Shown here: in pieces, positions 1 to 6,136 of the stretch | Layout of the letters: every line of letters begins with the position of its first letter | Position numbering within the stretch: the first letter of the stretch is position 1 | From: M55B112 sp040880545 | Lineage (GTDB): Bacteria; Bacteroidota; Bacteroidia; Bacteroidales; GCA-2748055 | DNA: 9,160 bases | Direction of reading: 5' to 3' | Assembly (NCBI GenBank): GCA_040880545.1 | Contig: JBBDIE010000003.1 | Coordinates: forward strand, 1 to 9,160 | Translations under genes and position numbers: made by a program | The notes under the pieces: model-generated | The model's database searches: none | Seen by the model: the letters and a program-made list of their open reading frames with translations, nothing else | What the model was told of the DNA's origin: nothing

Positions 1-25
1 CAACATCTCCCATACAAATATTTTC

Positions 26-33
26 TATCTTTG
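26..33 (+). promoter_or_regulatory. Candidate Bacteroidota -7 promoter element before ftsX
   Basis: The bases TATCTTTG match every fixed position of the Bacteroidota primary-sigma -7 consensus TAnnTTTG. They end 21 bp before the ftsX start, so the leader would be very short, around 15 nt, which is common in this phylum. No matching -33 TTTG element is visible in the 20 or so bases upstream, and the window starts only 25 bp before the motif. A chance match therefore cannot be excluded. If real, it would drive the ftsX-DUF3098-uppP-truB block. Confidence 0.4.
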
Positions 34-54
34 AAAAAATGACAATCCTCCGTT

Positions 55-933
55 ATGTCAAAAATGGATAATAAAGTATACCGCCGACGGCTCACAAGCT
101 CATACCTCACCTCGGTGATCAGTATTTCCCTTGTGCTGTTTCTGCTCGGTATTGTTGGACTCCTTGTCATCAACGGCCGCAGTATCAACAAAACAGTGAG
201 GGAGAGTATCGGCTTCAATGTAATTCTGAAAGAAAATGTAAAGGATGCCGATATTTTCCAGCTTCAGAAAATCCTTGATTCAAAAGACTATACCCTTTCT
301 ACTAAATATATCACCAAAGAGCAGGCAGCCCTTGAAACAGAACAGTTGGTGGGGGGCGAATTTGTTGAATTTCTCGGTTATAACCCACTACCTCCGTCCA
401 TAAGACTCAGGTTAAATGCAAGTTATACAAGACCCGATTCAGTTGTTTTTATTGAGGAGGAGATATTAAATTATGACCAGGTAAACGAAGTGGTATATAA
501 AAAGACCCTTCTTTACGCCATTAACGAAAATATCAGGAAGATCTCCATCGTAATACTGGGTTTCAGCCTGTTGCTTACGCTGGTTGCCATTACACTGATC
601 AATAATACCATCCGGCTGTCTATCTATTCAAAACGGTTTTTAATTTATACCATGCAGCTGGTTGGCGCAACACGGGGCTTTATCAGGAAGCCTTTTCTGT
701 TAAAAAGTGTTCTGAATGGATTTATCGGATCGATGATCGCCATGATACTCATTGCTGGTCTCATTCGCCTGACTGCAGAAGAACTTGATAACATTATATC
801 TTTCAGCGACATAAGCCTGCTGGCAATCCTTGGTGCCTCGATCCTGGTTATAAGCATTGTAATTAACTGGATTTCTACTTTCTTTGCAGTAAATAAATAT
901 CTGAATATTAAGACAGATAAATTGTACTATTAA
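55..933 (+). CDS. ftsX: Cell division protein FtsX (permease-like subunit)
   Basis: FtsX is the membrane partner of the ATPase FtsE. The complex sits at the division site and passes ATP-driven movement to peptidoglycan hydrolases outside the membrane. The 292-residue protein has the FtsX layout: a basic N-terminus, a membrane helix at about 17-39, an extracytoplasmic domain at about 40-160 containing the family's NPLPP segment (110-114), then helices at about 163-184, 218-238 and 253-278. The stretch 186-226, with the LVGAT motif (202-206) and FIRKPFLL (209-216), is the conserved cytoplasmic FtsX/MacB-like region. A second ATG lies three codons in; the first is chosen because it leaves a normal leader behind the -7 motif. 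No ftsE is adjacent, which fits Bacteroidota, where the two genes are usually apart. It heads a compact gene block, and the next gene starts 10 bp after its stop. Confidence 0.95.
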   Translation: MSKMDNKVYRRRLTSSYLTSVISISLVLFLLGIVGLLVINGRSINKTVRESIGFNVILKENVKDADIFQLQKILDSKDYTLSTKYITKEQAALETEQLVGGEFVEFLGYNPLPPSIRLRLNASYTRPDSVVFIEEEILNYDQVNEVVYKKTLLYAINENIRKISIVILGFSLLLTLVAITLINNTIRLSIYSKRFLIYTMQLVGATRGFIRKPFLLKSVLNGFIGSMIAMILIAGLIRLTAEELDNIISFSDISLLAILGASILVISIVINWISTFFAVNKYLNIKTDKLYY

Positions 934-943
934 TCGCACAACC

Positions 944-1201
944 ATGGGGAAAAAAAGTTCCGGAAAGGAGAATTTTGCACTCGGACCTGAAAACTACAGG
1001 CTTCTGATCATTGGATTCGTGATCATTGTAATTGGTTTCCTGTTGATGCTCGGGGGTAAAACCGATGACCCGGCAGTATTCAATGAAAAAGAGATCTTTA
1101 GTTTCCGTCGCATTACACTTGCGCCAATCATTGTTCTTTTTGGATTTGTATTTGAGATTTGGGCCATCATGAAAAAACCCAGATCAAAAGAAGAGCAATA
1201 A
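944..1201 (+). CDS. DUF3098 family small membrane protein
   Basis: This 85-residue protein has two predicted membrane helices, at about 18-36 and 57-75, joined by a polar loop with acidic and basic residues (about 37-56). A basic N-terminal tail (MGKKSSGK) and a charged C-terminus (MKKPRSKEEQ) suggest that both ends face the cytoplasm. The ALGPENY segment before helix 1 and the FEIWAIMKKP ending are what I recognise as the DUF3098 signature of Bacteroidota. It lies between ftsX (10 bp) and uppP (15 bp), so it is surely co-transcribed with them. No biochemical function is known to me. A role in division or envelope growth beside FtsX is inference from position only. It has no enzymatic motif, signal peptidase site or lipobox. 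Confidence 0.85.
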   Translation: MGKKSSGKENFALGPENYRLLIIGFVIIVIGFLLMLGGKTDDPAVFNEKEIFSFRRITLAPIIVLFGFVFEIWAIMKKPRSKEEQ

Positions 1202-1216
1202 ACCCTGTTCCTTAGC

Positions 1217-2014
1217 ATGAGTATTATTGAAGCAATTATCCTGGGGATTATCCAGGGATTAACTGAATTTTTACCAGTTAGCAGCAGCGGACACCTGGAG
1301 ATCGGAAAAGCCATCCTTGGGGTAGAACTTGAAGAGGACCTGGGATTTACCGTTGTGGTCCATTTCGCAACAGTTCTTAGTACCATTACTGTTTTTTTCT
1401 CTGAAATTAAGGAATTACTGTCTGGCTTTTTCAGGTTTACATGGAACAAAGAGACGCGGTACGTTCTGAAACTACTTTTTTCCGCGATACCGGTACTCCT
1501 TGTGGGACTGTTGTTTGAAGAGAAAGTAGAGGCTCTTTTCAACAGCAATAATGGCAAACTGATCGTGGTAGGATTCGCCTTATTTGTAACTGCAATTTTA
1601 CTGGCGCTAACCGCTTTTATTAAATCCGGGAAAGAAAAACAGATCCCATTCTCAGATGCCTTTATCATGGGAATTGCACAGGCCCTTGCAGTGATCCCGG
1701 GATTATCAAGGTCGGGATCTACGATCGCTGCCGGACTCTTGTTAAAAAACAGACGGGCTGAAGTGGCACAGTTTTCATTTTTGATGGTCCTGATCCCAAT
1801 TATCGGGGCGACATTTCTTAAGCTGCTGGAGTGGTCCGGTTCGGGAACAGGAGGAACGGGACTGTTTCCCCTGATCACCGGATTTGTCACTGCCTATATT
1901 AGTGGTTATATAGCCTGCCGGTGGATGATCAATGTTGTTAAAAAAGGAAAACTTATTTGGTTTGCGCTCTATTGCCTGGTCATTGGATTAATCTCTGTTT
2001 TCGTCTCAATGTAA
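1217..2014 (+). CDS. uppP: Undecaprenyl-diphosphate phosphatase UppP (BacA)
   Basis: UppP removes one phosphate from undecaprenyl pyrophosphate at the membrane. This regenerates the lipid carrier for peptidoglycan and surface polysaccharide synthesis, and in many bacteria gives bacitracin tolerance. The 265-residue, strongly hydrophobic protein has the usual family length. The first signature is at 11-27, with the (E/Q)xxxE pair Q13/E17 and the SSSGH segment ending at H26. The second is the PGxSRSxxT motif at 161-169, with R165 as the expected phosphate-binding arginine. GIAQALAVIPG (152-162) echoes the first signature, as expected from the family's internal inverted repeat. All expected active-site residues are present. 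It starts 15 bp after the DUF3098 gene, and its stop lies 3 bp before truB, so translation of the two is probably coupled. Confidence 0.96.
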   Translation: MSIIEAIILGIIQGLTEFLPVSSSGHLEIGKAILGVELEEDLGFTVVVHFATVLSTITVFFSEIKELLSGFFRFTWNKETRYVLKLLFSAIPVLLVGLLFEEKVEALFNSNNGKLIVVGFALFVTAILLALTAFIKSGKEKQIPFSDAFIMGIAQALAVIPGLSRSGSTIAAGLLLKNRRAEVAQFSFLMVLIPIIGATFLKLLEWSGSGTGGTGLFPLITGFVTAYISGYIACRWMINVVKKGKLIWFALYCLVIGLISVFVSM

Positions 2015-2017
2015 CGC

Positions 2018-2719
2018 ATGGAAGAAATCAACGCCGAAGTATTTATTCAGGGTCAGATCGTTCTGATCGACAAGGAGCTGGAATGGACCTCTTTCGATGT
2101 AGTCAATAAACTCAGAATATCGCTCAGAAATGAACTGGGCATAAAAAAAATAAAGGTGGGCCATACCGGTACTCTGGATCCGCTTGCCACAGGACTCATG
2201 ATCATTTGTACGGGAAAGGCTACTAAACAGATTGAATCGCTTACTGGGCTGGACAAGGAATATATTGCAGAGATTACCCTGGGGGCCACCACCCCATCGT
2301 ATGATCTTGAAACGGAGGTGGACAGAACATTCCCTTACGACCATATAACAAAAGAAATGCTGGAAACCACACTGCGAAGTTTCATTGGTGAGATCCAACA
2401 GACGCCTCCAAATTTTTCAGCTAAGCAGGTGGATGGTAAGAGAGCGTATAATATGGCCCGTCAGGGAGAAATATTTGAGCTTAAAAAAAACAGTGTCATC
2501 ATTCATGAATTGGAATTGGTGGAATTTTCACCGCCCAAAGTTGTTCTCAGAATTTATTCCGGCAAAGGTACATATATTCGCTCTCTGGCCAGTGATCTGG
2601 GCAAAGAATTGAATTCCGGGGCTCATCTTTCCCGTCTTAGAAGAACTAAAATCGGAGATTTTCATGTAAATGATGCCATAAAAATATCCGACTTTGTAAA
2701 AAAATTAAAACCTTTGTAA
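2018..2719 (+). CDS. truB: tRNA pseudouridine(55) synthase TruB
   Basis: TruB isomerises U55 to pseudouridine in the T-arm of nearly all tRNAs and also acts as a tRNA folding chaperone. The 233-residue protein carries the catalytic motif GHTGTLDPLATG (48-59), with D54 as the nucleophile. It also has the DKEY motif (79-82, whose tyrosine stacks on the target base), PPNFSAKQVDGKRAY (130-144) and SGKGTYIRSLASDLG (181-195, with the conserved arginine R188). It ends soon after the catalytic fold and lacks the C-terminal PUA-like extension of E. coli TruB. That is usual in Bacteroidota, so it is not a truncation. The ATG lies 3 bp after the uppP stop with no clear ribosome-binding site, consistent with coupled translation. 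Confidence 0.96.
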   Translation: MEEINAEVFIQGQIVLIDKELEWTSFDVVNKLRISLRNELGIKKIKVGHTGTLDPLATGLMIICTGKATKQIESLTGLDKEYIAEITLGATTPSYDLETEVDRTFPYDHITKEMLETTLRSFIGEIQQTPPNFSAKQVDGKRAYNMARQGEIFELKKNSVIIHELELVEFSPPKVVLRIYSGKGTYIRSLASDLGKELNSGAHLSRLRRTKIGDFHVNDAIKISDFVKKLKPL

Positions 2720-2770
2720 CCTTTTTACGTTTCTTACGTATAAGGTAGCTCTGCTTTAGACAGAACCTTT
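2709..2770 (+). repeat. Three copies of AACCTTT around the truB stop and queA leader
   Basis: The heptamer AACCTTT occurs at 2709-2715, 2718-2724 and 2764-2770. The first copy ends truB and the second starts immediately after its stop codon, giving a near-tandem 9-base unit. The third forms the 3' arm of the hairpin before queA. Each copy contains ACCTT, which can pair with AAGGT at 2742-2746, so in RNA the copies could compete for one partner. The repeat is short, in an AT-rich spacer, and may be accidental. Confidence 0.35.
2742..2769 (+). other. Bulged hairpin in the truB-queA spacer
   Basis: AAGGT (2742-2746) pairs with ACCTT (2765-2769), and TCTG (2750-2753) pairs with CAGA (2761-2764). 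This leaves a three-base bulge (AGC) and a seven-base loop (CTTTAGA). The stem has nine pairs and sits 34 bp before the queA start. Only a few Ts follow it, so it is a poor intrinsic terminator. It could be a leader structure for queA or a processing and stability element at the end of the truB message. It was folded by eye, without an energy calculation. The rest of the 84-bp spacer is AT-rich, and I see no confident promoter in it. Confidence 0.35.
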
Positions 2771-2803
2771 CAAATAATCCGCTATAATAAAAGTTTAATA
2801 TCA

Positions 2804-3853
2804 ATGAAGTTATCACAATACAAATTCACTCTGCCACCAGATTTAATTGCAAAATATCCCCAGGAAAACAGGGATGAATCACGGCTGTTGGTCCTGCACC
2901 GTGATTCAGGTAAGTTAGAGCACAAGCTATTCAAAGATGTCATCGGTTATTTTGATGACAAGGACATCATGATATTTAATGACACCAAGGTTTTTCCGGC
3001 CCGCCTGTATGGAAACAAGGAGAAAACAGGTGCAGAAATTGAAGTGTTCCTGCTCCGGGAACTGAACAGGGAACAGCGTTTGTGGGATGTACTGGTAGAT
3101 CCGGCCAGGAAGATACGAATCGGGAATAAACTCTACTTCGGTGAAGATGATGTACTGGTAGCTGAGGTTATCGACAACACCACTTCAAGGGGAAGAACTC
3201 TGAGGTTTCTGTACGACGGAGATTATGATGATTTCAAAAAAACACTATTTGACCTTGGTGAGACACCCCTGCCAAAATTCATTGACAGGCCCGTGGAACC
3301 GGAAGATAAAGAGAGGTTTCAAACCATCTTTGCAAAAAATGAAGGAGCCGTGGCTGCACCTACCGCCGGTATGCACTTCAGCAGGGAACTGCTAAAGCGG
3401 CTTGAAATAAAGGGTGTTGACTTTGCCTATGTTACCCTTCATGTGGGATTGGGAAATTTCAGAACAGTGGATGTGGAGGACCTGACCAAGCATAAAATGG
3501 ATTCGGAAAGGATCATTATTTCCGATGAGGCTGTGAATAAGGTAAATGATGCCAAAGAGAAAAGAAAAAATATTTGTGCTGTTGGCACAACAGTGATGAG
3601 AACACTGGAAAGCTCGGTTTCAACAACAGGAGAACTGAAACCCTATGATGGCTGGACCAACAGGTTTATCTTCCCCCCTTACGAATTCAGTGTTCCAAAC
3701 CGGATGATCTCCAACTTCCACCTTCCCTATTCAACACTATTAATGATGGTCTCAGCCTTCGCAGGATACGACCAGCTCATGGATGCATACAAAGTGGCCA
3801 TTAAGGAAAAATACCGATTCGGGACCTATGGAGATGCCATGTTGATCCTGTAA
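2804..3853 (+). CDS. queA: S-adenosylmethionine:tRNA ribosyltransferase-isomerase QueA
   Basis: QueA moves the ribosyl part of S-adenosylmethionine onto the preQ1 base at position 34 of tRNAs with GUN anticodons, forming epoxyqueuosine, the next-to-last step of queuosine synthesis. The 349-residue protein has full family length. Landmarks are NDTKVFPARL (59-68), VLVDPARKIRIG (96-107), AAPTAGMHF (184-192), HVGLGNF (213-219), GTTVMRTLES (251-260), SNFHLPYSTLLMM (303-315) and the C-terminal YRFGTYGDAMLI (337-348). The N in HVGLGNF and the GTYGD ending differ from E. coli QueA, but as far as I remember they are normal in Bacteroidota. The ATG is the natural start (MKLSQYKF). It follows truB by 84 bp and precedes the GH3 gene by 13 bp. 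No other queuosine gene is in view. Confidence 0.96.
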   Translation: MKLSQYKFTLPPDLIAKYPQENRDESRLLVLHRDSGKLEHKLFKDVIGYFDDKDIMIFNDTKVFPARLYGNKEKTGAEIEVFLLRELNREQRLWDVLVDPARKIRIGNKLYFGEDDVLVAEVIDNTTSRGRTLRFLYDGDYDDFKKTLFDLGETPLPKFIDRPVEPEDKERFQTIFAKNEGAVAAPTAGMHFSRELLKRLEIKGVDFAYVTLHVGLGNFRTVDVEDLTKHKMDSERIIISDEAVNKVNDAKEKRKNICAVGTTVMRTLESSVSTTGELKPYDGWTNRFIFPPYEFSVPNRMISNFHLPYSTLLMMVSAFAGYDQLMDAYKVAIKEKYRFGTYGDAMLIL

Positions 3854-3866
3854 TATAAATTGCTGT

Positions 3867-5378
3867 ATGCCCCTGATAAATTCCATAATCTCCTGGCTGA
3901 ATGTTAAGAGAATCCATCAGATAGAATTATTTAAGAAGTACCCCGGAAATGTACAGCAGGAGGTTTTCGCCAGGCTCATTGAGCAAGCTGCGGAAACAGA
4001 ATGGGGGAAAAAATATCATTATGGTGAAATTAAATCGGTGAACCAATACCAAAAGAGGGTTCCAATTCAGGTATACGAGGATATTCTGCCCTACGTGGAA
4101 CGACACAGGGCCGGGGAACAAAATATACTTTGGCCAGGTGAAATAAAATGGTTTGCCAAATCTTCAGGGACAACATCTGAAAAAAGTAAATTTATACCGG
4201 TCAGCCCGGAAGCGCTGGAAGAGTGCCATTTTCGCGGTGGAAAAGATGTTATGGCCCTGTATACCAAACAATTTCCAGAATCTACTGTACTCAGAGGAAA
4301 AGCCCTGACCCTGGGAGGAAGTCACCAGATAAATAACTACAGTACACAGTCATACTATGGGGACCTCTCTGCAATTCTTATTGAAAATCTTCCCTTCTGG
4401 GCCAATTTTATCAGAACTCCCTCTGCAGAGATTGCGCTCATCCCTGATTTTGAAGAAAAAGTTGAAAAGATTACAAAGATTGCGATCAAGGAGAATGTTA
4501 CTAATATTGCCGGTGTTCCATCCTGGAACCTGGTCCTGCTCAAACATATCATGGAGGCAACAGGCAATGATAATCTGCTAGACATCTGGCCGAACCTGGA
4601 ATTATTTATTCATGGTGGTGTGAGCTTTACACCCTACAGGGAACAATTCAAAAAGATCATTCCCTCTCCTGGCATGAACTACCTGGAAACGTATAATGCA
4701 TCCGAAGGCTTTTTTGGTATACAGGATGACCTGACAAACGATTCAATGTTGCTCATGCTCGACTATGGCGTATTCTATGAATTTCTTCCCATGGATAGGT
4801 TTAATGATCAGGATGCTCCGGTTTATACCATCGAAGAGGTAAAAACAGGGGTTAATTATGCATTAATCATCAGTACAAACGGAGGATTATGGCGTTATAT
4901 GATTGGTGATACCGTTATGTTCACCTCCCTGACCCCCCATAGATTTAAAATTACAGGAAGAACAAAGTATTTCATCAATGCATTTGGTGAGGAGGTAATT
5001 CTTGAGAATGCTGAAAATGCCTTAATGACCGCCTGTAAACATACCGGAGCACAAATCAGGGATTATACCGCAGGACCTATTTATATGACGGAAGAGGCCA
5101 AAGGGGCCCATGAGTGGCTCATAGAATTTGAAGTTAAACCTGAAGACCTGGAGCATTTTACAGATGTCCTGGACAAAACAATTTGTTCCCTCAACTCTGA
5201 TTATGAAGCAAAAAGATATAAAAACACCACCCTGGTAAAACCTACGGTGATTGCTGTACCCAACGGTACTTTTTATCACTGGTTCCAAACAAAAGGAAAG
5301 GTGGGTGGACAGCATAAAATGCCACGACTATCCAATGACAGAAAATACCTGGAGGAGGTCCGGCAGCTGATTTCATAA
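3867..5378 (+). CDS. GH3-family acyl-adenylating enzyme (putative acyl-amido synthetase)
   Basis: GH3 proteins belong to the firefly-luciferase-like adenylating fold. The plant enzymes activate auxin, jasmonate or benzoates with ATP and attach them to amino acids. Bacterial members such as this 503-residue, probably cytoplasmic protein have no well-established substrate that I know of. Seen here: the ATP-binding motif SSGTTSEKSKFIPVS (99-113), GGVSFTPY (260-267), the second motif YNASEGFFG (286-294), LWRYMIGDTV (361-370, with the ribose-binding aspartate D368), the hinge ITGRTKYFINAFGEEV (382-397) and a C-terminal GGQHKMPRLSNDR (480-492) with the expected catalytic lysine K484. All motifs are intact, so an active enzyme is likely. 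The ATG lies 13 bp after the queA stop, suggesting co-transcription. The 'auxin-responsive' label often given to such genes is inherited from plants and says nothing about function here. Confidence 0.88.
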   Translation: MPLINSIISWLNVKRIHQIELFKKYPGNVQQEVFARLIEQAAETEWGKKYHYGEIKSVNQYQKRVPIQVYEDILPYVERHRAGEQNILWPGEIKWFAKSSGTTSEKSKFIPVSPEALEECHFRGGKDVMALYTKQFPESTVLRGKALTLGGSHQINNYSTQSYYGDLSAILIENLPFWANFIRTPSAEIALIPDFEEKVEKITKIAIKENVTNIAGVPSWNLVLLKHIMEATGNDNLLDIWPNLELFIHGGVSFTPYREQFKKIIPSPGMNYLETYNASEGFFGIQDDLTNDSMLLMLDYGVFYEFLPMDRFNDQDAPVYTIEEVKTGVNYALIISTNGGLWRYMIGDTVMFTSLTPHRFKITGRTKYFINAFGEEVILENAENALMTACKHTGAQIRDYTAGPIYMTEEAKGAHEWLIEFEVKPEDLEHFTDVLDKTICSLNSDYEAKRYKNTTLVKPTVIAVPNGTFYHWFQTKGKVGGQHKMPRLSNDRKYLEEVRQLIS

Positions 5379-5418
5379 AAAGTTCTTACATTAGTATTCT
5401 GTACTCAAAAAATCAATT

Positions 5419-6033
5419 ATGCATATAGCTGTTGCAGGAAATATCGGATCAGGAAAAACCACCCTTACTGGGCTGCTAGCCAAACATTACGGATGGGAGG
5501 CTCAATATGAAGATGTGGATGATAATCCATATCTTAATGACTTTTATGAAGATATGCAGCGCTGGTCCTTTAATCTGCAGATCTATTTTCTGAACAGCCG
5601 CTTCAGTCAGATTGTTAAAATCAGACAGACTGGCCAAACCACTATCCAGGACCGTACCATATACGAGGATGCTTATATTTTTGCACCTAACCTGCATAGT
5701 ATGGGGCTCATGACTACCAGGGACTTTGAAAACTATTTTGCACTATTTAACCTGATGAGTTCACTGATTGAGCCCCCTGATCTGTTGATCTACCTGCGGG
5801 CATCCATACCCACCCTGGTCAACCAGATACAAAACAGGGGCAGGAAATTCGAAGATAATATACGGTTGGATTACCTCAAGCACCTGAATGAAAGGTACGA
5901 GGCATGGATCGAAACTTACAGCCTGGGGAAATTGCTGATCATGGATGCCGACAACTACAATTTTCCTGCGAAACCGGAGGATCTTAGTGTAGTGATCGAT
6001 AAGATCAATGCAAACCTCCACGGATTATTCTGA
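5419..6033 (+). CDS. Deoxynucleoside kinase (dNK/dGK-dCK family)
   Basis: This enzyme phosphorylates deoxynucleosides at the 5' position with ATP, salvaging DNA precursors in the cytoplasm. The 204-residue protein has the usual bacterial length and all expected elements. These are the P-loop GNIGSGKTT (7-15, lysine K13), EDVDDNPYL (31-39) with the likely catalytic acid E31, WSFNLQIYFLNSRF (49-62) of the substrate pocket, QDRTIYEDAYIF (77-88) with the DR motif, and the arginine-rich lid NRGRKFEDNIR (139-149). Which deoxynucleoside it prefers cannot be read from these motifs. It starts 40 bp after the GH3 gene, where I see no promoter. Its TGA stop lies 3 bp before the assembly gap, so its terminator, if any, is not visible. 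The C-terminus looks complete. Confidence 0.92.
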   Translation: MHIAVAGNIGSGKTTLTGLLAKHYGWEAQYEDVDDNPYLNDFYEDMQRWSFNLQIYFLNSRFSQIVKIRQTGQTTIQDRTIYEDAYIFAPNLHSMGLMTTRDFENYFALFNLMSSLIEPPDLLIYLRASIPTLVNQIQNRGRKFEDNIRLDYLKHLNERYEAWIETYSLGKLLIMDADNYNFPAKPEDLSVVIDKINANLHGLF

Positions 6034-6036
6034 TTC

Positions 6037-6136
6037 NNNNNNNNNNNNNNNNNNNNNNNNNNNNNNNNNNNNNNNNNNNNNNNNNNNNNNNNNNNNNNNN
6101 NNNNNNNNNNNNNNNNNNNNNNNNNNNNNNNNNNNN
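6037..6136. other. Assembly gap of 100 Ns
   Basis: Exactly 100 undetermined bases, the conventional filler for a scaffold gap of unknown length. It falls between the end of the plus-strand kinase and the end of the minus-strand M16 peptidase gene. It hides the peptidase stop codon and whatever lies between the two convergent genes. Confidence 0.98.

Noticed and set aside
994..1890. Long minus-strand open frame (298 codons) opposite the DUF3098 gene and uppP
   Set aside because: Its translation is a low-complexity mix rich in S, P, N and I with no motif, and it lies entirely under genes with clear family signatures on the other strand.
2018..2719. TruB truncated at its C-terminus
   Set aside because: It is shorter than E. 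coli TruB, but all catalytic motifs are present, and the short form without the PUA-like extension is usual in this phylum.
2783..2788. TATAAT, a perfect E. coli-type -10 box, just before queA
   Set aside because: There is no -35 partner at the right distance, the leader would be under 10 nt, and Bacteroidota use a different -7 element. It is an expected chance match in an AT-rich spacer.
2742..2795. preQ1 riboswitch upstream of queA
   Set aside because: The hairpin loop is too long for class I, and the A-rich tail that should fold back into the loop is not recognisable.
2804..3853. QueA with altered motif residues (HVGLGNF and GTYGD)
   Set aside because: These differ from E. coli but, from memory, agree with Bacteroidota QueA proteins, so they are not signs of lost activity.
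6005..6036. Continuation of the M16 reading frame left of the gap
   Set aside because: The frame only appears open because Ns are read through. This DNA is the 3' end of the kinase gene, and the gap length is arbitrary, so the frame cannot be carried across.
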